This document shows positions 12,619 to 24,900 of a stretch of DNA of 64,000 bases, piece by piece. Position numbers and translations under genes: made by a program. Position 1 is the stretch's first letter, and every line of letters starts with the position of its first letter. The notes under the pieces are model-generated. The model made no database searches. It worked only from the letters and a program-made list of their open reading frames with translations, and was not told the DNA's origin. The stretch comes from Branchiostoma floridae (taxonomy: Eukaryota; Chordata; Leptocardii; Amphioxiformes; Branchiostomatidae), in NCBI RefSeq assembly GCF_000003815.2, contig NC_049986.1, forward strand, positions 11,734,706-11,798,705. Reading direction: 5' to 3'.

Positions 12619-12694
12619 GTATAGAAACAGTTTTTAGAATAAGACACATGTTCATCTGTTTTGATAGGTACTGTTTTTATGGACATGACTTGGA

Positions 12695-12850
12695 CACACA
12701 CATACATACAGACACATGAACACGGACGCACGCACAAATACACACACACAGAAACACACGCGTGCGCGCACACATGCACACACGCACACATAAACAATCA
12801 CAGACACTAACACATACACACAGAGACAGACAAACGCACACACATAGGTT
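12695..12850. repeat. CA-rich low-complexity tract in laminin 3' UTR
   Basis: Imperfect (CA)n with CACACG and CACATA variants just after the laminin stop codon. Confidence 0.85.
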
Positions 12851-13898
12851 ACTCTAACATTTGGTGAGTGACGGGGACTGCTTTGATGTCAAGAATCAAA
12901 TTTGTATATTCCGTTGTTTAACCAAGGTTCTAAAAAGGTGTAGCGTGAACTACTATTATTTATTTTCATTTATCATTTTGTGATATGAATTATATGAATT
13001 TCGCTTTGTTCGTTTCATATGTTTCTGCATTGTTTTCCTTGTTCGTGGTAAGTTATTATTTTGGTGTTTACAAATTTATCTTGATAGATTAAGTTACAAA
13101 TTCGCCACAGAAGCACACCTGTTAAAAACAAATACACCAGAAAGCAACTTCATTCTGAAATACAAATGATACCATCGTCAGACAAGTTTTAACTATATTT
13201 GTTTTTGAAGATTTAGTAATTCCTTATCTTGCACAATATTACCGCGTACGGACGATTGAAAACATGGGTGTCTTGACCACATACGTGGCAAGTTTTAAAA
13301 GTGATGTCTGTAACATGCTGTACTTAAAGGTAAAGTTTACTTTGTTTCATAATGCTATATTTATTACGTTACCATCCGTTTCATGTATGGACATTGACAG
13401 TTTTAGCCAAATGCCGAAATACTAATATTCAAGACTACATGTACATGTATCATTGAACAGTGATTGTCTTTATTTCTTGAATATCGTTCTTAGTTCAGAC
13501 TTAGAATATGGTACACACATTGTGATGGAAGCCACTAAGTGACTTTTAAAAATGAGTTTCAAGTGTTTTTTGTTCAAAATGTAACGTTAAGTCTTACAAA
13601 GGTTGGATCTGGTGTATATATAATGTTTGGCAAAACTCTGGTACTCAGGTGCTATATGAACGGTTCAAGTGTTATTAATAAATTTTGTAATTCTCCCGGT
13701 AATCGTCTATTCTTCCACCGCTGTGCTGTGATTCAATCCTTGTTATGTTATTTTGTGGTCTAGTATTGAGATATTTCCCATATAAGCAGATGAAGAGTCA
13801 AGTAAATGATGTTTCCATTGGAAATTAGCTAAGATGAAATGGATAAATAAATCTTCAGAACGCCACGTTAGTTATCCATCTACAGCGTGAAATGGGCC
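12851..13898 (+). other. laminin 3' region with candidate poly(A) signals
   Basis: AT-rich sequence with AATAAA at 13676 and again at 13846, consistent with a long 3' UTR of the laminin gene. No other gene seen. Confidence 0.45.
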
Positions 13899-14080
13899 AA
13901 AACGCCAAGTTCATTTACACACGCATGGATCAAAAGCGACCTCTATTAATCATTTACATTATTGCAGCACTGCCATAGGTAACTACAGAACGAAGTGCCA
14001 AAGCCGTAGTACTGCACTACTGCAGCGAACTAATAGAGGTCGCTTTTGATCCATGCGTGTGTAAATGAACTTGACGTTTT
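13899..14080. mobile_element. 182-bp MITE with about 50-bp terminal inverted repeats
   Basis: Left arm begins AAAACGCCAAGTTCATTTAC and continues through a GCATGGATCAAAAGCGACC block. The right arm is its complement with one obvious difference (ending ACTTGACGTTTT). The short unpaired centre has no coding capacity. Confidence 0.9.
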
Positions 14081-14623
14081 ATTCACCACCTCGGTTGTTT
14101 TCACTACCTTGGAAAAGAGAGTCGTTCCTATGGTATTTTCCGTCTCTCACAGGAACCAACCTTTTTTGAATTTGAAATAAAGCTAAATTTCAAGATCTAG
14201 TGCATGTGACTTACAAATAGTGTTTCCAGAAGAAGTATGTTTCTTGTGCAAGGCCACAATACTTTACTAGTGATATGTTTTTTTTTTTTTAATATAATCT
14301 TAATTCATTTGGAAGACGACAAAGAAACCAGACAGAAGAGAAGCTAAAATCTCCCTTATAATATTGGCAGCGAAGTTTATCTTTTGTCACACCTAACATA
14401 AGCTCCAACTGTTTTCATGTTACAATACCAGTCTCTACCTACTTTATTGTTACACCTGGCAATCCTTAAAACATAACTATCACCGAGTAATCAGACATAA
14501 TAATGATGATAACAGAGACCAAAAAAGGACACTACGTTGTTACTGTGACAAAACAGTAGAGCTAGACACTACTATTGGGCCTAGTCCTACTGTCTAAGGT
14601 GGTTTTATCAAGACTTGATAAAT
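14081..14623. other. intergenic, nothing recognised
   Basis: AT-rich sequence between the MITE and the palindrome below. No gene or RNA motif seen. Confidence 0.5.
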
Positions 14624-14684
14624 GCTGAACAGCACAATCAGGTTTTATATACTTAGTATATAAATCCTGATTGTGCTGTTCGGC
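14624..14684. repeat. 61-bp near-perfect palindrome
   Basis: The arm GAACAGCACAATCAGG pairs with CCTGATTGTGCTGTTC through an AT-rich centre (TTTATATACTTAGTATATAAA) that is itself nearly self-complementary. One T/C mismatch lies near the base. RNA from it would fold into a long hairpin with almost no loop. That is more like a palindromic element end than a typical microRNA precursor. Confidence 0.85.
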
Positions 14685-16177
14685 ACTACCATATTATCTT
14701 CTCATATGTCAGTAAAACACTGCACTAAGATGCATAACACTATGTAAAAATGGCTTTCTTGTTCCTAAGAATACTGCATACACCACACATCACCATGCAA
14801 CATACAATATAGCAACTGGTTCTTAGAGATACGGCAAGTTCATAGAAAATGCTAAGTCACTACACAGTACTGTGATTGTCATTACTAGAAGTCAGCATTT
14901 TATAAATCTTTCTCTTTAAAAAAAAGGCAAACCATATATAATGAGTGTTTGCTCTCAAGTTGCTTTTGTCAGCTGTGATATCAAATGGAAACATGGTATA
15001 CAGTCATGACATCCATGGATTAACCACTGCCAGCTACAAATTCATGTTGATACAAGCCTTACACACTGAGCTCTACCTTGTTGGTTAAAAAGTCTTAGAA
15101 TTCACTGCAAAATGTACTACAGTCTAACAGAATTCAAATTTTTTGTTGCTGATGAATGTCTTGGGTAAGATATTTTATTAAAAAATAAACTGTATGTTTC
15201 AGAAGCTCCATAACCACTGACCAACTGAATACATCATACATGGTCCCTAGTTCAACATGATTGTGTTCACCCTTACACATTACTGTTTATGTATGTCTAC
15301 GTTCAGACACAGGCATATTCTATTTGTAGTACCCAACAACCCACCTCTTGTAGAATATTGTGAAGTAAATTACAAATGATTGTAAACCAGTTTGTTTACC
15401 ATTATTGCTGAAAAAGATTGTCAATAGCCTCAAAGAAAAGCCAAAACTATTGTGTCATTAAAGTGCTTGTGCCACAAATGATTCTAAAATATTCTAAAAT
15501 ACAATGGTTTCAGATTACCTTAAACCATACTAGGTATGATTCGTTGAACATAGACATGTTTTTTTTACAAAATATACTCCCCTTAAAATCATACTTCCAG
15601 TTCTTGATTTCTGCCGCCAGGTAATCAAGTTAAATGGATTCCGGACCTGATCCCAGATATTCACTGTGATGTCATTGTTGTGAGTGAGTCAACCCCCCTA
15701 CAAGTTTGTGAAATGGTAGGACCCAAAGGGGGTCAGATAGAGAGGACAGCTGGACAGGGGAGTCTGTCAGGAACTGCTGTGAGGCCAGGACGTGAATAAA
15801 ACGTGGAAAAGCATATATCTGGTGTGCTGAATGATTACTTCTAAACGAACCTTCTATCAGTCATGGATGGAATTTATCTTTATTACCTGATGGCAGGAAT
15901 CAAGAACTCGAAATAAGATCTGTAAGGTTTGATGTTCACTAACATCAGAAGAGTGTACCTGTTGTACAAACAACAATTTTATTGCTGAATGTAAGCAGGA
16001 TCATAGTTTCATTGGTGGCACAAGCACTTTCATAAAGCAATGCAAAACTCCCTGATCCTGATTACATTTCTTCTTGATTTGCCAATGCTATAAAAGTCTT
16101 CAGTAGATCTACTTTGTGATTGTCTGATTCCTCTTGTGATGTTGGGTAAGGATCCCAACTGATGACCGCATGCCACC
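14685..16177. other. 3' flank of the multipass membrane protein gene
   Basis: Downstream (minus-strand sense) of the stop codon at 16180-16178. Contains candidate minus-strand AATAAA signals (for example TTTATT near 15889), consistent with a 3' UTR. Nothing coding recognised. Confidence 0.4.
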
Positions 16178-19100
16178 TTAGGCTGCCTTTTTCCCAGTAG
16201 GTGCCAGGTAGCCATATGCCAACAGGCCAATGTTTCCAGCAGTAAAGGCTAACAAGGATAACCCAGTAGTCGAGAAGGCACTCCACATGTAGGGCAAGGT
16301 GGCCATCAATATCAGGACATTTTGCTGAAATCAAAAAATTGTCACTGAAAATTCAGACTAACTTGAGGGAATATCTTTAATATTGGGAATAACTGTGTCA
16401 TAACCACACCAACACACAAGAATATCAGTGCATATACAAATGTACAATACAGTCAAACCTGTATTAGCGGCCACCTTTGCATAGCAGCCACCTGTCCATA
16501 GTGGCCACATTTTGTCGGTCCCTTGGATTCGTAATGATTAAGAAATAGGCTTAGCGGCCACCTGTCCAACGCGGCCACGGCCACACGATTTCCGGTCCCG
16601 TTGATACAGAAACACTGCCTATTTCAACCATACTGCAGCCTTATGTCACCCTGCACCGAGTTTAAAATTGTAATTTGCGAGGATTTGGAGTTCTTGACAG
16701 GGTCATTTTGGCGGTAGCAGAAGGTGTGCATGCCTTGAGCATTAAAGTGCAGTCTTTGTCGGTGAATTTACCGATCGAGACAATGTTACTTGGTGAGAAA
16801 GATTAGTGGGAGCTGAAATTATGTGTAGCTTGCTCATGGTCAATTGGTCAACATTTTCTCTATAGTGGCCACCTGTCTATAGTGGCCATATTTCTCCAGT
16901 CCCTTGAGTGGCCGCTATAGACAGGTATGACTGTACATATATTGATTTTATAGAATGGTGACTTTTCTCCAGTACTATATATCAGAACCTAATGACACAA
17001 AAGCAGACTAAATTCAGGACTGCTTTCTTCAGGCTGCAGGTTAACACACATCCACTAGCAGCTGTCCAATATTAATAAATGCTGAAAACTCACCACAATC
17101 CTCCCCAACAGTACGCTCTTCTTGTCCTCGTCTTTCAGGAAGACTGGAGCCCAGCTGGACACCAGGCCTGACATGAACATGACAGCAGCGGTACATCGGG
17201 TCATGTGCAGGTGGATGCCATCAGCCTTCACATCCATCTGTGGGAGAGATAGGGAGAAACTATTGTACACAGTCACGCATCATGGGAAAGGACTTTGTAC
17301 ACCTGAACTTACTTGACTGTAACAGCAGATTAACAAAAACCTCACACAAAAAGGGGTCTGACAATATAGTAATATCTAAAAGTTGTTCTTTTAAGGTATT
17401 TTACCTGGCTAAATTTGCATTTTGACTTTCCCTTGTTTTCTCATTAATGAATTAAGAAAGAATGGAATTGTAACGAGTATTGATAGATGGGCATGAAAAA
17501 TGACTTTTTGGACCATATGAATGTTGTCATCAAGTTTAATTGCCCCTGATGTTATTTTTTCGTATGAGAAAATATAGCACTTTGGTACAGTAAGTCTTAC
17601 AATAGTTACTTTTATGCCCATCTATCAATATTCGTCATGAGTCTATTCTTTCATTAATTCATTAATGAGAGAACAACGGAAGGTCAAAACACCAATTTAG
17701 CCAGGTAGGAAACCTTAACTCTAAGCCTCCTAAGTAGCTGTTTGGTACAAATCTGTATTAGTTATGGGGTTACACAGCAAGGAGAAGGTTACATTATCCT
17801 GGAAGGAGCTAACCCTGCTGCTTAACACCAGAACCAATACAGCATTGGTGCCAAATGGCTACCTTTATATAGCAGACAGAGGGTTACAAAATCAAACAGC
17901 TTTAGGTACGTTCAGAAGAAATGAGAATATTACCATGAAGGACAGGGACAAATCGGCGAAGGCAAAGTCAAACAGGGCCCCCAGCAGGGTCATGAATCCG
18001 TCCAGGCGCAGGACGAATGACAGGCGGTCATTCCGCTGGCTGTAGCAGCCAAACTGGTCACTCCTAGCGCTGTGGTACAGGTTCCCTAACAGCCATACCC
18101 CTCCTCCAAAGAGGCCGTACCACACTTGCTGAAAGGAGGAAGCTCAGTGCATATATTTGGCATGCAGGAAGATGACTCTTTGTATCTTAGATTTGAAAGA
18201 CATTGTGTGTAATAAGTAATGACATAAATAAACTTTAAGATAAGCCTAGATGAGTCATAAATGTTTTTTGAAAGCTAACTGTACATTTAGGAATGATTAT
18301 GACGAATAAGGCTTGAAGTTGATTTGATATCCGACCTAAATTCTCTGTGTCTTCAAATTGAAAGAGGATGTTATGAGACAGTGTATTTGTCTCTACTGAC
18401 AAATTATTTAGGATCAGCCATCCTTTTATAATATAAGGAGGGAATGACATCAGATAGGACCAGTTGAGACCAACTGATATGATCATGCCATGTAATTGAA
18501 GGAGTCTGAATTACCTCACTTGTCCAGCCACCCTTCTCCAGGTCCCTGTAGTACATCTGGCCATAGCCAACAGCCATCAGCTGCATGGAGATGCCCTGCA
18601 ACAGATTTACACAACTTGAATGTCATGTCCAGGCATGACCATCATAGGTCACTAAACACTCAGGCCTAGGAAAAAAATTTTTTAATGTGTTTCCTGTTTC
18701 CATACCAACCCTAGAAAAACCTGGCCAACCCTAGACTTTTTTGGGGGGTGGTCAGTGGAGTCACATAGCTCCCAGTTATTTTTCATTCAGCTTGCTTTCC
18801 ATTGAAGTCAAAACATTGCTTGTCGTTATTATTATTTTTTTTATTGGTGGGCCGACTACTCACTCTTTGCAGGCAGGGGCTGAATTGCGAGGAGCTTACA
18901 ATAGGCGGGGCTAAATCGCAAGGATCTGGAGCGAGCTGCCATTCGGCGCCACTCAGGTGACCTCAATACGACTGTCGCAAGTGTCTGGAGTGAGCTGCCA
19001 TTCGGCGCCACTCAGGTGACCTCAATACGACAGTAATTGCCCCAGGTGCGGCCAAGGTACTGTAGTTTTTTTTTTGACCACTCACACCACACCATTGCAT

Positions 19101-21034
19101 GTGTGGTGGGTTCTTTAACGTGCCTGGGGTATGGCTCTCCCCAGACACAGTTTATTTTGCTTACGGTAACTCTATTTTAATATGTATCACTAGACTTTTG
19201 ACCAGCCTAAAAAGAAACAAGAAAAAAAAATCCCTACCTACTGACCCTAATTTTTTCTGGACTAAAACAGGAAACATTTTTTACCAAGGTATCAGGATAT
19301 TAAGCACCTTCTCCAGACAGGTTTTACAGTTTTCTATTCATCACATTCCAATATACATGCACAAATGTATTAGATACTATCTTATGCTACCATGGGATCT
19401 GCTTGGAGATTAAAGGAAACACACACCATAACGCGGGAGTACAGCAGGACGTTGGACACGGTGACGTCACCAGAGTTGCGGGTCTTGTAGAAGGTGACCA
19501 CGGACCCAATCAACATGGCGCCAAACAGGCGACTCAGGGACATGTGGAAGGCATCCAGAGGACCTGTTGTCTGCAATAGAGAGTAGATTTCAAGAGTCTT
19601 CGATTGCATTTTGAGTTCAGCTATTATGAAGGCTTTGTCATACCACATTCATTGCATACTAAAACTCTTCAGGCAGACTTGGTCAGAAATAAATACATGT
19701 ACCTGTAAATGGTAATGGCACGTTATGTCACATAACATTAAACTTTTTTTGCATACAATAAGTGTTTATGCATTATTCATCTTTAATGCTATAATAGTCA
19801 GAAGACTATAATTACTCTTTTCACATAGGAAACAAGATTGTTGACTCTTCTCACATAGAAAACATGGTCGCCGAACCTCAGGTTAATGACCCTGAGGTTA
19901 TTGACCGCCTGATGTACTGTAAATGTGAAAATTTTTGAAGTGGTTTAATGTTTGCAGTTTTTGTGGTGACCTTAGTTCTCCATGAACATCGTAAAAAAAA
20001 TCCTTGTTTTGTTTGCTCACTGCAAATAGTCCATTTTCTCCCAATGGCATAATCAAATCCATACAAACCCAGGGTTGGACAAGTTTTCTAAAATTGACTT
20101 GTCCTATCGGGCAAGTACTTAAAAAATTTACTTGCCCGAACCAACTTTTCACTTGCCCGAAATCTAAATGACATTTTTCTATGTATATTCATGGCCTTCA
20201 ATGGAATTTTTGTAATTGGCTCTATTTTCTGTGTTAATCAATGCTTGATGTCATGACTTTGAAAAGTAGCAAGTACATCAAAATCTCACTCAATGGAGAA
20301 AAGCTAACTTGTCCGATCGGGCAAGTGGAGAAGGACATGCACTTGCCCGATTGGCATTTTCACTTGCCCGGGACTATAGGGCTAGTGGACTTGTTTATCC
20401 CTGCAAACCATACAAGGAATTTAATATCCATTCACAGTAACTGTATAGGCTAACAAAATGTGCATGACATGTGCACTGGTGTCATCAGTCCAGGCTGAAA
20501 CATATACAAACACTACCAACAAATATAAACTAAATGTCAGAATATCTGCTTGGTACCATACTGGAACAAGTGCTCCTCTTGTACACTGTTTATTTTTGCC
20601 TAAAACCCTAAAAGACAGAAATAGGTTAAAAACACACAGCTTGCTTTCATCTGTAGAGCAGAGTGTGAGGGGAAAATACTTAAATTTCAAGAGACAGACA
20701 AAGACAAGGAGTCATACTGGAAACAGACTATTACCTGCAACAACAGTTACTGTTCTTACTCTTAAGAGATGCAGCATGTTTCAATCTTACAGGGCAGACA
20801 GAACTGAGTGCCAATGATAATACATGTAAGTACAGAGCATGCTAGAGAAAGACTTAGTTAGGAAACAATGTTTACCATCTGGCCCAGGAGAACCCCAGGC
20901 ATGACCAGCCATGCCACCCCAAACAACAGGACGGCTCCCGCGTCGGCCATCATCCAGATCTTACGTCCTCGGCTCACGGCCACGGCAAACGCCACCAGCA
21001 TGGCGCCGGTGCGGATTATCTCACTGGTCTCCAT
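16178..21034 (-). CDS. multipass membrane protein, 6 coding exons, 289 aa, family not recognised
   Basis: Model, in minus-strand order: 21034-20876, 19570-19427, 18595-18515, 18128-17934, 17237-17094, 16324-16178 (TAA). All exons are phase 0 with GT-AG borders and total 870 nt. The product has about eight hydrophobic segments, such as AGAVLLFGVAWLVMPGVLL, RLFGAMLIGSVVTFY, VWYGLFGGGVWLLGNLY and NVLILMATLPYMWSAF. Two halves look alike: DAFHMSLSRLFGAMLIGS..LLYSRVM in exon 2 resembles DGIHLHMTRCTAAVMFMSG..LLGRIV in exon 5, each followed by another membrane segment. This suggests an internal duplication of a four-pass unit. No catalytic or transporter motif that I know is visible. The ATG at 21034 is chosen because it opens the first hydrophobic exon; a further upstream non-coding exon is possible. 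I do not assign a function. Confidence 0.8.
16450..16933. mobile_element. 484-bp pogo/Tigger-like MITE flanked by TA
   Basis: Terminal inverted repeats CAGTCAAACCTGTATTAGCG (left) and the complement of CGCTATAGACAGGTATGACTG (right), each followed by GGCCAC and bounded by TA dinucleotides (16448-16449 and 16934-16935). Several internal copies of TGGCCAC...CTGTCCATA occur. The CAGT start with TA target duplication is typical of pogo-type elements. There is no transposase. It lies in the last intron of the membrane-protein gene. Confidence 0.85.
17391..17718. mobile_element. 328-bp MITE with TTAA ends
   Basis: Arms of about 115 bp. Left TTAAGGTATTTTACCTGGC and right GCCAGGTAGGAAACCTTAA are inverted, as are the inner TATTGATAGATGGGCAT blocks at both sides. 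TTAA at both ends would fit a piggyBac-type target. A truncated relative occurs at 50510-50556. Confidence 0.8.
18928..19035. repeat. two-copy tandem repeat of about 60 bp
   Basis: The block AGCTGCCATTCGGCGCCACT...CTCAATACGAC occurs twice (18928-18974 and 18988-19035) with minor changes, in an intron of the membrane-protein gene. Confidence 0.8.
20091..20400. repeat. cluster of ACTTGCCCG / CGGGCAAGT motifs
   Basis: At least seven copies of CTTGCCCG or its complement, several arranged as short palindromes (CTTGTCCGATCGGGCAAG). They lie in the first intron of the membrane-protein gene and look like an eroded interspersed repeat. Confidence 0.65.
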
Positions 21035-21932
21035 GATGGGTCCACTCGACTAGATCGTGCTGCATCAAGAGGATAAGAAAAAGATCTGTACGTGTTATAA
21101 ATATATGCATTGCTGAGTCATGACATTTCCAAAAGTTTCCATGTACAATCAACAACAAAATTCTTTCAGCAACATACATGTATTGTGAATCACTACTTGC
21201 CTGGATGCTACACTGTTTCCATGGCTTACGCAGGCCTTGGACATAACAATACAGTCTCACTTACTGTTAACTACTCTGTCAGCCCAGTTTGACAGGTCCA
21301 AGATCACAACCTCACCATGTTTCCTACATTGACTAGTCATGTGAGCAGTTAGGCATCACTTCATCTCTCTTCTATAGATAATCAGCCTCACATGAAGTAT
21401 TTTGCTCAACAGTTGACCTGAATGTAATCATTGGGCATTTAGGTCATAACAAGTGTCAGAATATTTGGCAAAATGGCTCAGCTGTGGGTTCTCTCCTTAA
21501 AGGCACAGCCAATAGGTAACAATCAGTTCAGTCTTACAAAATGTACTGTAGGCCTGACGTGAACTGGAGTCGGAAGTCACCCCGATTGGCACACTGAGAC
21601 TTTACGATAGCTAAAAGCTTTGAAAAATTCAGATATGGTATGATTATTTAATGAGCACCCATTAGACATCCCACCACAATTCATCATCATCGGCGTCAGC
21701 TCGTGACCGAGCATTGGTTCATGTCCAATTAGACCCTGGGAAAACCACATTAGAGCGTACATGGAGACAGAATCTAGGGGAACTGGAAAGGGTCCAAAAC
21801 TCATGTCCAAAAAATTTATAAATTTTTTTAATAAGCTATGAAATGTAACCATAGGGAAAATCAGTTAAAGGATTTTAGAATGAGAGGAAAAATGCAACAA
21901 CAGCAAAAAAAGAAAAGTAATGCAAATTAGAC
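21035..21932. other. upstream region of the membrane-protein gene
   Basis: Lies 5' of the minus-strand gene. A promoter should be here, but I see no distinctive core element. Nothing coding recognised. Confidence 0.4.
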
Positions 21933-24900
21933 CTTAAGAGCAAATGTCTGTAAGGATCAAACAATGGTGGCAAAGGTCAAAAAATAGATTTGGCTCATAT
22001 TTTGCACAGTGATAGTACTTGGTCCACAACCCCTCAAAATAGCTTTCTTTTAGATCAAAACTCCTTGTTGCCATGGTAACGGGCAAACATAGTTTTCTGG
22101 CCATTTTCCCCAATTTTCGCATCTCAAAAACACAGAAATCAGCATATTTTACGGCACTGTCTCGGCAACACCTTTAAACCTGTCATCAAAACAAAACAAG
22201 ATCTAAATAGACCAACATTTTGGCTTTCTGAAAATTGTTGTGAAATTTCCAAAGTCGTACATTTTAGTTCTTGGGCAGCCTGAAAACAGTGTGATGTTTC
22301 AAGCTTCACAAAAATTTGATTTTTGGCCCAACTTTGTAACGCTATAAGTGCCAAGCTGGTAATTTTTTTGGCTTGAAATTTGTACCATATATAGATCATT
22401 AGAATATCTATCAAATGCATTGTTGCAAAGTTTGGCGTCTTGTTTGGTTGTCACGTGACTGTCCCTTAAAGTAGGCCATTTTTTGTGTTTGGCGAAAATT
22501 GTGAACTTTAGCCATGTTCAAAGTACGCTACATGACGAAGTAAAATATATTTCTAAATCAACTTCTTATAAAAGGTGGATCTATGTATTGCCTATCAAAT
22601 AAATGCTTGTAGAGTTTCGGGTCATGACGTTCAGTCACGTGGTTGTCCCTGAAAGTAGGCCATTTTTTTGCATTGCTCGAAAATTGTGAATTTTAGCCAT
22701 GTTCAACGTACGCTACGTGACGAAGTAAACAAGGATTCTTATTCAAGTTCTAGTCAAATGTACATCTATGTATTGTCTATCAAATAAATGCTTGTAGAGT
22801 TTCGAGTCATAACGTAAAGTCACGTAGTTGTCTCGAAAGTAGGCCATTTTTTGCATTTCACGAAAATTGTGACCTTTAGCCATGTTCAACGTACGCTACA
22901 TTACGAAGCAAAAGAAAATTCTGATTCAACTTCCTGTCAAAGGTAAATCTATGTACTGCCTATCAAATGAATACTTGTCGAAAATTAGATAATGAAGTAA
23001 AGTCACGTGGTTGTCCTTGAAAGAAGGCCACTTTTTTCATTGGACGAAAATTGTGAATTTTCAAAGTACGCTACGTGTACCCTGGTATATCCAGCCGTAT
23101 TATAGTTCCCGAGTCTCTTTTGTCCTCTTCGCAGATACATATTTCACTCGTTCTCATTGAAATGTAAAAAATGGCCTCATTGACTACATCATTTAGGTAT
23201 AAGAGGATGTCCCTAGGGACACTTAAAAAGTGGGCAGCTTTTTTACACCAGGTCAAATAGAAAGCTTAGAAAGCATCGAACAATGGTAACGTTTGTTACA
23301 ATTCTGTACAACATTTTGTAAGCAAGGTGGGATACAAATGGCAGTCAACAACCCTTCCTTGTTTCTTTAGAATGCCAGAAAAACTGTGCAGCGTCATAAA
23401 AAACGGTCATTTCTTGTCTTCTACGTGGATAATATAACCGTGGCAACCATCAAAATGGTGGTGGTAACGTTTGTTACCGAATTTGGCAACAGGAATAACC
23501 CACCTCACACAGCCTCATCAGTGACAGTAGCGATCTGGCGTGATCGGGCAAAGGGCCTGCTCAGCTGGTTTCACCTACCGAACAATCATTCTGGGAACTA
23601 AATTGTTATATTTTTGGCTACTATTTGAATTCTTCGTTTGTTCTCAGGCGACAGCCATTTTTTAGGGGGTGAAATTCCACCCGTGGCTAAGATAATCTTC
23701 CAAGCCATCAACCAAAATGAATCTTTTGTAAAACATTCCAGGGATTGTGGAAAAATTAAGGAACCTGTGATTTTGTCTAAAATTTGCTACATATCAAGTC
23801 GCAAAAGTAGGCGACAGCATTTTTTACATTTAAATGAGAACGAGCCATTTGCGAGGAGGACAGAAGAGACTCGGGAGCTATAATATGACTGGATACGCTA
23901 CGTGACGAAATTAAGAAGGATCCTGATTGAACTTCTGGTCAAATGTACATCTTTGTATTCTTTAATTTTCTTTCTTCGAATAAATGCTTGTAGAGTTTCG
24001 GGTCATGACAATTAGTCACGTGGTTGTCCTTGAAGCCAGGTCACTTTTTGTGCTCGACAAAAATTGTGAATTTTAGCTACTAGCCTAAGGTAGGCATTGT
24101 TACCTATCAACTAGATGCTTGTAGAGTTTTTGGGAGTGACTTTTAGTCCCAGGAAGTCTCTTTAAGCAGACCATATTTAGACATTATGTATCCACACGAT
24201 GATACACAATGAACTTTTGTTCCCGTGTTAGTGTTCCTTTTAATACACATTATAGAACATAGCTGAATTTAAAACGACATCTTAGTTACTTTATTACAAA
24301 TTGATATTTACAATTATAACAGAGTCATCGCTTAAGTAAACTTTAATTTAACACTGTAAGCCCATTATCAGTCATTGTAGTACCGATATGATATGCATTG
24401 GACATTGACAATGTTAAAAGAAAGAAGCTGTTCAAGAGACATCTTCTCCAAAGTAACAGAACCTCCTAACAGCATTTAGCTAACTATCTGCCCTACTTTA
24501 GGGAGCAACTGCATCGCAAAGAAAGACGACCCCAAGCCTTACTAACACTCATTCAACAGACAATGTTAAGGGCTACATATAATCAGAATCAGTGCCAGTG
24601 AAGTATTTCAGTTCCACAATTCGACAGATTTAACTACAGCCCTAAATGGCGATTTCTGGCCAAAAGCAAAATTTGACCTACTTTCAGGGACAATCACGTG
24701 ACTAAAGGTTATGACCCGAAACTCTGCAAGCATTCATCTGATAGACAATACCTAGATGTACATTTGAATAGAAGTTGAATAAGAATCCTTATTTACTTCG
24801 TCACGTAGCGTACATTGGACATGGCTAAAATTCACAATTTTCGTCAAATGCAAAAAATGGCCTACTTTCAAGGACAGCCACGTGACTGAACGTCGTGACC

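Noticed and set aside
12615-12843. Cysteine- and valine-rich minus-strand frames
   Set aside because: Artefact of the CA-rich low-complexity tract.
14624-14684. microRNA precursor
   Set aside because: The palindrome has virtually no loop and is symmetric through its centre, unlike a typical pre-miRNA.
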